Below, piece after piece: positions 8,601 through 16,580 of a DNA stretch of 64,000 nucleotides. The translations under genes were made by a program, and so were the position numbers. The DNA comes from Verrucomicrobiales bacterium (GTDB lineage Bacteria > Verrucomicrobiota > Verrucomicrobiia > Limisphaerales > UBA11320). The notes under the pieces were generated by a model. It was not told where the DNA came from. It made no database searches and saw nothing but the letters and a program-made list of their open reading frames with translations. The first letter of the stretch is position 1, and the number at the start of each line of letters is the position of its first letter. The DNA lies in NCBI GenBank assembly GCA_016793885.1, contig JAEUHE010000149.1:1-64000 (forward strand). Direction: 5' to 3'.

Positions 8601-11600
8601 GCGAGACCGCGGTACCCGCGGCGAATTCAAAGGTCACGCCCGAGCCGAAGAAAAACCCGGTCAAATCCAACGTCTCCAACCCGACATTTTTGAGCTCGAT
8701 GAATTCCAGTTCATCGCCCGAAACATCTCCGAGATCGGCGGGATGATACATAACCTCAGTCAACCGCAGCGCGGAGAAGTCTTGATCAGCGTAAAACTCA
8801 GGTTCAACCAGGGCGCTCCAATTCGATCCACTCTTAACCCGTGCGCGAATCTTGGTGTAGCCCAACAGGGAAATGGGCGTCGAGTAAGGTGTGGCCGAAG
8901 CGGCAATCTCCCCCCCACGTCGGCGTGGGTCCGATCCATCCAGCGTGTAGACAATAGTCCCTTCGCCGTTGGGGTTGCTCAGGCTCACAAGCCCGCCTAG
9001 GGGGAGCAGTCCGCCGAACTGACTAAACACGGGAGGAGCGAGATCCGGATAGAGGCCGTCGGCGATCAACTGATCCATCATCACGGTGGTCCGATTGACC
9101 AAGAAATCATTGAGCACAGTCTCGCACGCCGCCCGCCAATCAGCCTGCGTAAACGGGGCCGTCGGGCGCTTGGAGTCCCCCCAACGCGCCGATTCACAAA
9201 TGACCGCCCGCTCGATCTCCGCCATGCGCCTTTGGAATCGAACCCGGGCCGCCTCGGCCGTCAGCGGCCCTCCGTTAAAGCAATACTTCTGCAGACGGTC
9301 GGCCACTTTCAGCCGAAACTCCGGATTAGAATGCAATTTGAACCACAACCGTTGCGGATTGCTCGTATCGACACTCGCTCCGGCGCCGAAATCAATGACG
9401 TAGCCAGTCCCTTGCCGATGGATGCCGGTGCGGTCCTCAAACAGGTTCAGCAAGGTGTGCTCCGAGTCATGAACCACAAAGCGGAATCCACCCTCTCCTT
9501 CCCGATCCCGCATCCCGTACCAGTTGTTGGGAGAATTGTTGCCCAGAAACGCGGAGATGGGGGCATCCAGGTTTCCGCCGAAAAGAATCACCAGCATGTA
9601 GTCGATGAGATTTCCAACATCCAATAAAACCGGGTAGTCGGGGTTGCGCGTGCCGTCGGGATTATTCCCTTGAATCCGCTCATAAGCGGCATCAGTTGCC
9701 AGACCCAACTCGGCCTGTTTCCAAAGATTCGTCCAGGCGGTCATGTTGCCATCCGTTGCATTAATCGTGTAGGGGCCAGCCTCCACCTTGACCACGTCGT
9801 AGTTCTCTTCCTTACCCCCAAAGTAGGATTCTCCAAACGACGCCTCGGGGCGTTCTTCGGTGTTGTAGAGACCCCAATAGACGCCATTGATGTAAAGATG
9901 ATAGTAGTCTCCGTGTGCTGAGGACTGTCCTAAAGCCAGTTGGGTGTCGCGCGAAAAGACGTCGCGAATAAAACACCCGCGCGCGTCTCCCTGAAAGGCC
10001 CAGGAATAGTTCTGAAAGGTTCGCAGATCGAACTTATCGAAGCTCGCGGCGGCGTCGGGTCCAAAGACCGGGAAATTCAGCTTCGCCGCTCCATACTCCT
10101 CGCGAAAGAAGAAGCGGAATGCATGTTTGGGGTTGTCCGTGCTTCGGCTGAACCCACCACGCAATCGGATCCCCCCGTTCACCTGAAATCCTTTGCGTCC
10201 ATCCGGATAGATCAGCTCCAACGACATGGCCCGCTCCCAAGCGGCTCCATCCTCGCTGGGATTGGCATAGATCCCACGCGTCGCGTTAAAGAGATCGTCG
10301 AGCCTCATGACGATCGAGAATGACGGAAGGCTCTTGAGGTCCTCGCGAATGGTCTGGCCATAGACCGGATGATTCACGATTCGGGGATCCATTCCATAAT
10401 CAACCGTGTTAGCCCCCCAAGTTGCAGGCCAGCCGGGAGGCGTCTGACGATTGGGGGACTGCTGCACCACATCCTCCACGAAGAGGTAGGTGTGAGTGTC
10501 GACCGCGGAGGGCGTGAAGCCTGGGGCGAACGCGGCCGCGCGGATGGTCGTGGTGCGGGCGATGGGAATGGGGGAGGAGTAGACAAAACCGTTGGTCAGC
10601 GAAGGCGGCGATCCGTTGGTCGTAAACCGGATCACAGCTCCCGGGGTTTCACAGGTGATGCTCAGGCTGAAATTGGTTTCGTAGAACCCGCGGTCGTGGC
10701 TGAACTTGGTATCCGAGACGAAAGCATACCCCGGAGCTTCGTTGAACGTTCCCGGAGAAGCTTGAGCGAAGTATTGATTCGTGCTGTTGGCATAACGATA
10801 CCCGACGAGTTCTCCGGTCCAGAGCTGCTCCGCATCGGTGCTGGAGCGAACAAGCCCCTGAATGGCGAGCACGTTCGCCCCGGGCTTGAGAAGACCCAGG
10901 TGGGGAGTTAGATTTATCGTTTCCGGGAATACGGCCAAAGACGGACTTCGGGCAGCCGACGCGGCCGAGTTCCATACGGGAGCGAGGGGCGCCAATCGAG
11001 AGGCCGTTGGAGTGCCGTTGAGGGAGACAACGAAGCCATCGTCGTAGCGGGCCAGGAGAGCCAGTCCCGAATGCTGCCCCACCTCACCCGTCGCTGCGAA
11101 AGGGATCCGCAGATAGACCGTGGTGCTTTGCCCGGCCAGTGAATCCGCCAAGTCGGTTCGGATCAGTGGCGCGTAGGCAATCACTTGATTCTCCACGACC
11201 ACAGTGGACCGCACCGGCAATCCCCCACGACCCGCGTCACCCACCAGGGCGAAATCGTTGCTGCTCCATGCCGTTCGGTTGCCGGCGGCCGCATAAAGCT
11301 CGACCTCCGAGCCCCCCAGACGATCATACATCATCAAGCGCACGGGATAGTCTCCGGCGACTCCGAAATTGAAGGCCGCCAAGGTTTCAGAAGCGGTCGT
11401 GCGATTGCTCGACACGGTAAAGTTCCCAACCGTCAGGCGAAATCCAGCATCACTGTGCACCCCGAAGGTCCAAAAACCAGGTGACGGAATAGAAAGCATG
11501 CCCGTGGCCTCCAGGACAAAGTCATCCACATTCACATTGGTGGCGACGCTTCCCGGAAACGGTGCGTCCAGGCGATAGCGTCCCGAGTTGCCGGTGCCCA

Positions 11601-12354
11601 GGTAGTTGATGGTCGGCCGATTTTCCGCCGATTGCGAAACCTTCAGGGCGGCATTGGTAAGGACGGCCTCGGCAGTGTTGAGGTTCGTGACCGCCAGGCT
11701 GGCCTTGATCCATCGAACCGCGAACCCGGAACTCAATCGCTGATAGCCGACCCCGTTGGTTCCAATGAGCCAGGCGGAATCGTCGAACGCGGGGGAGGTC
11801 CAGGTGTCGCCCAGAGTGCCATCGGACGGAACCCGATAGCGAAGCGGCGCCTGATCGGTGACATAGACTGTGCGCTCAACCGATTGGCGAACACCGTAGG
11901 AGACATCCTGAACCTGGGGCGGATAAGCGTTGAATTCCGAGGCTTTGAGAACGCCCCCCGGTTTCACCAAAGCGAGGTAACCGCCCTTGGCCGACAGACT
12001 GAAGTTCGCGTGCAGGGGCGATCCGGCCGCAGTTCGATTCTTCCCGGAGGCGAAAACAACCAAGAAATCGTTGACCAAGAGGTTCGTGGAAGGCAGACGC
12101 CACTTCGTGAGAGCACCGGCGTCATCGGTTAAAAACCATCCCGCTAGATTTACCGGTCCAGGTCCCTGGTTCTGCAGCTCGATCCAATCCGAAGAGGCTC
12201 CATCCTCGTCTTTAAGGCCATGATCATTGCTGGCCACGAACTCGGTGATGATCACCTCCGCCACCACGGGATGGAAGCCCAGGACCGTCGCGGTAAGGAC
12301 AATCAGCATCCAGTTGGGTAACCGCAGGAATAAAGCAGGTTGAAGATAGCGCAT
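5698..12354 (-). CDS. Giant secreted CotH-kinase / lamin-tail / PA14 / Ig multidomain protein
   Basis: The product has about 2,218 residues from the ATG at 12354, which places a good signal peptide (MRYLQ, hydrophobic core, cleavage near FHPVVA) at the N-terminus; an in-frame ATG at 12420 would add 22 residues in front of it. Numbering from 12420, I see a lamin-tail domain (55-170), a PA14-like sheet (265-385), a chitobiase-type C-terminal module (580-650), a CotH-like domain (about 690-1090; DKFDLRTFQNYSWAFQGD, YHLYINGVYWGLYNTEERPE, NYDVVK), a second chitobiase-type module (1140-1215), three more lamin-tail domains (about 1220-1330, 1380-1480, 1530-1620), a bacterial Ig domain (1700-1780), PA14 (1785-1920), two Ig-like domains (1940-2110) and a DADGDHMAD calcium-binding repeat. 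CotH proteins elsewhere are secretory-pathway protein kinases; the substrate here is unknown. It is single-gene and flanked by a direct repeat. Confidence 0.9.
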   Translation of the reverse strand: MRYLQPALFLRLPNWMLIVLTATVLGFHPVVAEVIITEFVASNDHGLKDEDGASSDWIELQNQGPGPVNLAGWFLTDDAGALTKWRLPSTNLLVNDFLVVFASGKNRTAAGSPLHANFSLSAKGGYLALVKPGGVLKASEFNAYPPQVQDVSYGVRQSVERTVYVTDQAPLRYRVPSDGTLGDTWTSPAFDDSAWLIGTNGVGYQRLSSGFAVRWIKASLAVTNLNTAEAVLTNAALKVSQSAENRPTINYLGTGNSGRYRLDAPFPGSVATNVNVDDFVLEATGMLSIPSPGFWTFGVHSDAGFRLTVGNFTVSSNRTTASETLAAFNFGVAGDYPVRLMMYDRLGGSEVELYAAAGNRTAWSSNDFALVGDAGRGGLPVRSTVVVENQVIAYAPLIRTDLADSLAGQSTTVYLRIPFAATGEVGQHSGLALLARYDDGFVVSLNGTPTASRLAPLAPVWNSAASAARSPSLAVFPETINLTPHLGLLKPGANVLAIQGLVRSSTDAEQLWTGELVGYRYANSTNQYFAQASPGTFNEAPGYAFVSDTKFSHDRGFYETNFSLSITCETPGAVIRFTTNGSPPSLTNGFVYSSPIPIARTTTIRAAAFAPGFTPSAVDTHTYLFVEDVVQQSPNRQTPPGWPATWGANTVDYGMDPRIVNHPVYGQTIREDLKSLPSFSIVMRLDDLFNATRGIYANPSEDGAAWERAMSLELIYPDGRKGFQVNGGIRLRGGFSRSTDNPKHAFRFFFREEYGAAKLNFPVFGPDAAASFDKFDLRTFQNYSWAFQGDARGCFIRDVFSRDTQLALGQSSAHGDYYHLYINGVYWGLYNTEERPEASFGESYFGGKEENYDVVKVEAGPYTINATDGNMTAWTNLWKQAELGLATDAAYERIQGNNPDGTRNPDYPVLLDVGNLIDYMLVILFGGNLDAPISAFLGNNSPNNWYGMRDREGEGGFRFVVHDSEHTLLNLFEDRTGIHRQGTGYVIDFGAGASVDTSNPQRLWFKLHSNPEFRLKVADRLQKYCFNGGPLTAEAARVRFQRRMAEIERAVICESARWGDSKRPTAPFTQADWRAACETVLNDFLVNRTTVMMDQLIADGLYPDLAPPVFSQFGGLLPLGGLVSLSNPNGEGTIVYTLDGSDPRRRGGEIAASATPYSTPISLLGYTKIRARVKSGSNWSALVEPEFYADQDFSALRLTEVMYHPADLGDVSGDELEFIELKNVGLETLDLTGFFFGSGVTFEFAAGTAVSPGQFIVLGRNQALLESRYPGLKVTGAYVGRLDNAGEALTLSHPVAGAVWSFSYGDRAPWPVTPDGLGFSLVLKDPDARTGFNHPLAWRTSSLPGGSPGKDDPANTIPPIVINEILTAGLGNQTDQVELFNPTASSVSLAGWWLTDDPAVPRKFRFPAGASIAAGGFTVLSEAQFNPSPGSLTSFSFNSEGDSVYLFSGDASGELTGYSDGFGFGAAQKGVSFGRYLTSIPEVHYPAQVAHSFGAVNLGPQIGPIVISEVMYHPRPGQDEFVELGNISSQPVLLYDAAYPTNTWRLSGLGFSFPANVTLSPGETLLVVGIEPDLFRAKYRVPASVSVFGPWTGALQDDGERLELSMPGQPSTNGVPSITIDTLRYAPQVPWPAAANGQGPSLQRVRLDQYADDPANWFVSGMSPGRTNRVNQLPQVSLTSPAGGSIYTAPVDLTLTVLVGDSDGEPVLVEYFVDGQKIGETSTSPFDFRWMNVPTGSLTITARVTDDGFSSALSEPLQLRVNPAPPGNGIGLKAEYFTGTRPGSTRARLTRVDPVVDNHWGAGSPASGLPVDQFSIRWSGFVQAQYSGEHSFFTISDDGIRLWINNEPLVDNWTDHGDTENSGTISLIAGQRYELRLEYYENGGGATASLAWSAPNLPKQVIPTSQLYPIAGELESPLLLTPPQPLAVAVGASASFSVAAVGVGTLQYQWRFNGAPINGATSNVFTIASAQPTSEGNYDVVVRDDLRSETSPAVSLRTLTKPAVIQHPLSLTAVEGETVIFVVETTGGEPLTYRWRKGAAAVTNYLEFLSSAFYVITNVQSGHGGFYSVNVSNQVGVATSSSASLTILSDADGDHMADVWEVAHGLSTSTAADAALDPDNDGMSNLQEYLADTDPNDHESQLRLSAVADDAGRVILSFVARSNRTYTVQVSAQTAGSSWSNWVHLLPRSTNRTEVLADPASPDPVRIYRLITPWPVWR

Positions 12355-12536
12355 ACGTCGTGGCACAGGCTCGGCTTGGGAGTTACGGGACCTTACCCAC
12401 GGTGTTGGAGAAATGTCCATTCTTGCTTACTCTCTGGGGTCAAATCGGTCATTTCCAGCCTATGCTGGTCCGGTGGAGGTATCGGCATTTTACCGGAGAA
12501 AGTGAGCGGAGATAACCCTGAAGCCAGGGATGGACT

Positions 12537-12569
12537 AACCACGGATGGCACGGATCTCACGGATCAGGA
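12537..12569. repeat. CACGGAT-type element, half copy
   Basis: AACCACGGATGGCACGGATC and a third CACGGAT unit follow each other at 12537-12569. This matches the left arm of the full elements at 16419 and 40001; no right arm follows. Confidence 0.6.
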
Positions 12570-12601
12570 AAGCGATCCCCTTGGAAATGTGTTGCTGGGG
12601 A

Positions 12602-12656
12602 CCGTGGGCCCATCAGGGCTCGACGGAGTCTCTCCCTACCTCAAATCGAATGACAC
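12602..12656. repeat. Direct repeat, copy 2 (flanks the CotH gene)
   Basis: This is the second copy of the block at 5619-5671, identical over 27 bases (12613-12639) and similar beyond (CCGTGGGC at the left, AATCG and GACAC at the right). Confidence 0.8.
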
Positions 12657-12842
12657 CCCCCTTTTCCACCCGCCGCGTCTTTTTTCTTGTCCGCCCCGCC
12701 CACGGTTGCCCATATTCCGGAACCATCAGCCCCTCGAATCCAGGATTCAACCTGCCATTGCGGCAGGCACTGACGTAGTGTCATGGCCACAGGCAGGGGA
12801 TGTGGGATTGATGGGCGTACCCAAATAAGTAACCAGAAACCC

Positions 12843-15800
12843 ATGAAAACTCATCACCCCTCACGATCTGTCGCGGGAGCCAGGCGTGCTTGCCTCGGCC
12901 TGCTGCTGGCTGCCGGAGCGAGCTTACCTAGCCAAGCCCAGGACATTCCCAAGCTTTTTGCGCTTTGGGACTTCAACGATCCGGCCGTTTCAACCTCCAC
13001 GGCGGACAAGCTACGTGGTTTCCCCGGCCAGCTCGTGGGCGCCGTTTATAGCGCCGATGCGGAAGGCCGAACCGGTGCGGCGGGCGACTACGCCATGGAT
13101 CTAGGCCAGGCCGCTGGCGATGGTCAGTATGTTCTCGTCAACAACGCCAACTGGCTGAACTTCGCGGGCGCGGCGGACACCATGACCGTGGTCTACTGGC
13201 AGAAGCTCTCCGCCGTTGCAGCCAGCTCCGCCTACTGGATGGTATCTCCCTCCAGCTCGGGTAACTTCCGCGGCAACCAAGTGCATTCCACCTGGAGCGA
13301 CGGCACGATCTATTTTGACACCGCCGGCTGCTGTGGTGGCCCACAACGGTTGAACATCAGCGCCGGCGGGGCGGATCTCACCACCTGGCATCACTTCGCC
13401 TTGCTGAAGCGCGGGGAGCACAAGGAGATCTGGATGGATGGCGTGAAGCTGGCAGAGTCAGACAGTGCGGCGCCCCTCCCCACCGATTTCACGCAATTCC
13501 TCATGGGGGCGGAAGTGGGTGGTGCCAACAGCATGCGAGGCTGGTTGGATGACTTCGCAGTTTTCGGCAGCGGACTGAACGAAGCGGATATCGTAGCCCT
13601 AGCCTCAGGCAGCATCTCGCCGGATGCGCTTTCGCCGGACACCGATGGGGACGGAGTTCCCGATTGGTATGAGGACGAGAACGGGCTCAACAAGGCAGTC
13701 GCCGACGGCAATCTGGATGCGGATGCCGATGGTTTGAACAATCTGCAGGAGTATCTGGCCTTCACCGCGGCCAACAACCCCGACACGGACGGGGACGGCG
13801 CCAAGGACGGAGCGGAGACCGGGACGGGTGTGTTTGTGGATGCCAACAACACCGGCACCAACCGCCTCAACCCGGATACCGATGGGGATGGTGTTCAGGA
13901 CGGAGCCGAGACGGGAACCGGCACTTACGTGAGCGCCAGCAACACGGGCTCCAACCCGCTGCTGAAGGACAGCGATGGCGACACGTTTCCGGATGGAGCG
14001 GAGGTGCAGCTCGGATCTGATCCCACTAAGTCGAGCGCCACTCCGATCAAGGTCGACAACGTCAACCTGCTAGCCTACTGGGACTTCAACGACGCGAGCG
14101 TGGCTGGCTCGACCGCCGACAAGGCTCACGGCCTGGTGGCCAACCTCACTGGGAACGCCGACTTCTCGGCCGACAGCGCCGGTCGTACGGGTGCGGCAGG
14201 TGACCGTGCCCTTGACCTCGTGACCCTGGGTGGAACTCTGGCGAGAGCAGAGGCTCCCGGACAGTTCGCCTCTGCAGCTGGAGTGGGCGATGCCATCACG
14301 ATCTCCTACTGGCAATCCCTCAGCGAGACACCGGATACCATGTCCGCTTGGCTGAATTCTCCATCATCGGGAGGAGGCCGTGGAGCTGCCACTCACAACC
14401 CCTGGAGCAACCGCAACATTTACTGGGACACTGCGGGATGCTGCGATGCTGCCACTCAGCGGATCAACCAAGCGGTCGATGCCGAGTTCGACTTCTCGGT
14501 CTGGCATCACTACGTCTTTGTGAAACGCGGCAGCAAGAAGCAGATCTGGATTGACGGCGTGCTCTTCCTCGAAGGGAACAGCACGGCGAAGCTCCCGGTG
14601 GATTTCGATCGAGCGTATATCGGTGGCGGGCCTGGCTTTAACAGCGCTCGTGGACTGATCGATGATTTCGCGATTTTTGCCAAGGCCTTGGATCCCGCCG
14701 AGATCGCGGCACTCGCGAGCGGCGCGTTGCTGCCCACGCAGCTCTCCGCGGATACCGACGGTGATGGGATGAGCGATTTGTGGGAAAATGCGTTCGGCCT
14801 GAATCTGAACTCGCCGGCGGATGCGAGCAACGACCCAGATTCCGATGGAGCGACGAACCTTCAAGAATTCCGAGCGGGAACCGATCCTAAGAATCCGGAT
14901 TCTGACGGCGACGGGCTGCAGGATGGGGTCGAAACGGGCACCGGCATTTGGGTTAGCAATTCGAACCGAGGCACCAGTCCCAACTCGGTGGATTCCGACG
15001 CCGACGGTCTCGGCGATGCCGTCGAAACAAACACCGGCGTCTTCCTGGACAACACCAACCCCGGGACCAACCCCAACAAGGCGGATACCGATGGCGATCG
15101 ATTCAATGACGGGCTGGAGATCACCCTCGGTTTCTCGCCAGTTTCGGCAGATTCCGCGCCTCTTAAGGTTGGTAAAGTCAACCTGATGGCGCACTGGGAC
15201 TTCAACGATCCCTCGGCAGCAGATCTGGCGACCGACCGCATTCAAGGCCTCACGGGAACTCTGGAGAGCGGTGTGGTCTATACCGAGGATGCCGCCGGTC
15301 ATACCGGCCAATCTGGCGACTACGCCGTCGACTTCGGTGCCGACGGCGGCTCGCAGAAGATTCGAGTCGACGGAGTGTGGGCTCAGCCCCTTGGCGCATT
15401 GAATCAGGTCACCGTCGCCTACTGGCAACAGCTCACGACCGTCGGAAGCAGCTTCGGATTCTGGTTCCAATCTCCCATCTCGGGGGGTGGACGCGGGATT
15501 TCCGGGCATACGCCGTGGAGTGATCGGACCCTGTACTTCGACACCGCGGGTTGCTGCGGCGGAGACCAACGGATCAACAAGACCGCATCGGCCGAGTTCG
15601 ATTTCCTGACCTGGCACCACTATGCCTTTGTCAAGGACGGCTCGGTGAAGCGGATCTACATCGATGGTGAACTCTTCCTCGAAGGCACCGGCACGCTGCC
15701 TCTGCCGGGAGACTACACCGAGGTCATCATCGGAAACAGCACGACCACCCCGGCGACACGCGGTAAACTGGACGACTTCATGGTGTTCGGTAGCCCGTTG

Positions 15801-16052
15801 AGCACGGCGCAGATCGCCGGACTCGTGGCCGGGACCATCCCCACAGACGACGTCTCGACCACCGAACTGTTTAGCTCGGCTTCGGTAAATGGGCCGTTTG
15901 CCAAGGAAGCATCGGCCACGGTCGACCCCGCTGCCAAGACCATCAGCGTCGCGGTGAGCGGATCGGCCCGCTTCTACCGTGTGAGCTCGGAATCGGCGGT
16001 AACCATCAAGGGCATCACCGTTCAGGGCAACACGGTGACGATCACCTACTAA
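12843..16052 (+). CDS. Secreted protein with three LamG domains and calcium-binding TSP3-type linkers
   Basis: From the ATG at 12843 the product has 1,069 residues and a Sec signal peptide (MKTHHPSRS..., cleavage near PSQAQD at residue 30); an upstream in-frame ATG at 12783 would only add a polar leader. Three LamG/concanavalin-like domains begin near residues 38, 409 and 781, a spacing of about 372. Each has WDFND, a DTAGCC segment with two adjacent cysteines, WHH(F/Y), an I(W/Y).DG turn and a DDF.(I/V)F strand. The two linkers (about 265-400 and 636-775) consist of Asp-rich DTDGDG and DSDGDG loops typical of calcium-binding thrombospondin type 3 repeats. The C-terminal 60 residues form a final beta segment containing ARFYRVSSES. 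A role in surface or glycan binding is inferred. A strong terminator follows at 16084. Confidence 0.85.
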   Translation: MKTHHPSRSVAGARRACLGLLLAAGASLPSQAQDIPKLFALWDFNDPAVSTSTADKLRGFPGQLVGAVYSADAEGRTGAAGDYAMDLGQAAGDGQYVLVNNANWLNFAGAADTMTVVYWQKLSAVAASSAYWMVSPSSSGNFRGNQVHSTWSDGTIYFDTAGCCGGPQRLNISAGGADLTTWHHFALLKRGEHKEIWMDGVKLAESDSAAPLPTDFTQFLMGAEVGGANSMRGWLDDFAVFGSGLNEADIVALASGSISPDALSPDTDGDGVPDWYEDENGLNKAVADGNLDADADGLNNLQEYLAFTAANNPDTDGDGAKDGAETGTGVFVDANNTGTNRLNPDTDGDGVQDGAETGTGTYVSASNTGSNPLLKDSDGDTFPDGAEVQLGSDPTKSSATPIKVDNVNLLAYWDFNDASVAGSTADKAHGLVANLTGNADFSADSAGRTGAAGDRALDLVTLGGTLARAEAPGQFASAAGVGDAITISYWQSLSETPDTMSAWLNSPSSGGGRGAATHNPWSNRNIYWDTAGCCDAATQRINQAVDAEFDFSVWHHYVFVKRGSKKQIWIDGVLFLEGNSTAKLPVDFDRAYIGGGPGFNSARGLIDDFAIFAKALDPAEIAALASGALLPTQLSADTDGDGMSDLWENAFGLNLNSPADASNDPDSDGATNLQEFRAGTDPKNPDSDGDGLQDGVETGTGIWVSNSNRGTSPNSVDSDADGLGDAVETNTGVFLDNTNPGTNPNKADTDGDRFNDGLEITLGFSPVSADSAPLKVGKVNLMAHWDFNDPSAADLATDRIQGLTGTLESGVVYTEDAAGHTGQSGDYAVDFGADGGSQKIRVDGVWAQPLGALNQVTVAYWQQLTTVGSSFGFWFQSPISGGGRGISGHTPWSDRTLYFDTAGCCGGDQRINKTASAEFDFLTWHHYAFVKDGSVKRIYIDGELFLEGTGTLPLPGDYTEVIIGNSTTTPATRGKLDDFMVFGSPLSTAQIAGLVAGTIPTDDVSTTELFSSASVNGPFAKEASATVDPAAKTISVAVSGSARFYRVSSESAVTIKGITVQGNTVTITY

Positions 16053-16083
16053 TCGGACTGCTTTAGCAGCCCGACCGAATCGC

Positions 16084-16114
16084 AAGGCCACCTCCTCAGG
16101 GAGGTGGCCTTTTT
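16084..16114 (+). terminator. Intrinsic terminator of the triple-LamG gene
   Basis: AAGGCCACCTCC pairs with GGAGGTGGCCTT around a TCAG loop and is followed by a T-run (16110-16114). It sits 32 bases after the stop codon. Confidence 0.93.
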
Positions 16115-16418
16115 GCTGGTTGGGCCAGGCGGGGGCCCACCGGGATGCCGAGCGGCGGGGCAGGGTCCTGCCGGGTACCGAGGCCTTCGTTACAGAATTG
16201 TAACGAAGATCCTCGTGATAAATGGAGGGCAGCGGCGTCTATCACGTATCGTCCTGCTGATGGCCGCCTCGATCCCGGGCTTGGACCCGGACTTCTTCAA
16301 GCGGCCGTCGGCCGGACTTGTTTTTTGTACGAGTTCATCCCCGCCCAAAGCAAAACATCCATCCGGTCAATTGGGGTAGAGAGGGGAAGCGCCTCCTAAT
16401 CCTAAGCAGGAGAATGGA
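16115..16418. other. Gene-free stretch between convergent genes
   Basis: About 300 bases between the terminator and the CACGGAT element. Short frames are present but have no recognisable composition. I see no clear structure beyond GC-rich imperfect inverted repeats around 16290-16315 (GCGGCCGTCGGCCG). Confidence 0.4.
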
Positions 16419-16580
16419 AACCACGGGATTTCACAGATGCCACGGATCCGCAAAGACTTGGAGGCCAGACCCTCATCACTCTGAGAGGGAGTGCGAACTC
16501 GTGCTCAAGAATGTCACAACGCCTTCTGAATCCGTGTTATCCGTGCAATCCGTGGTGAGTCCATCTCCGGTTCTAGGCTA
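16419..16580. repeat. CACGGAT-type palindromic-ended element, full copy 1
   Basis: The left arm (AACCACGGGATTTCACAGAT) and right arm (GAATCCGTGTTATCCGTGCA, then ATCCGTGG) are inverted. The centre shares CCTCATCACTC, GGGAGTGCGA and AAGAATGTC with the copy at 40001-40160. The conserved tail CCGGTTCTAGGCTA ends with the stop codon of the minus-strand pyruvate kinase-like gene (16578-16580). Confidence 0.8.

Larger units (their letters stand above)
12355..12842. other. 488-bp region between divergent secreted-protein genes
   Basis: No gene lies here if the shorter starts of both flanking genes are right. It must hold the promoters of the divergent CotH and triple-LamG genes. It contains a half copy of the CACGGAT element (12537-12569) and the second copy of the direct repeat that flanks the CotH gene (12602-12656). 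I could not define promoter boxes with confidence. Confidence 0.5.

Noticed and set aside
14364-16091. A 575-codon minus-strand frame opposite the triple-LamG gene
   Set aside because: It is antisense to a clear signal-peptide protein, has arginine-rich, non-domain-like sequence, and arises from GC-rich codon bias.
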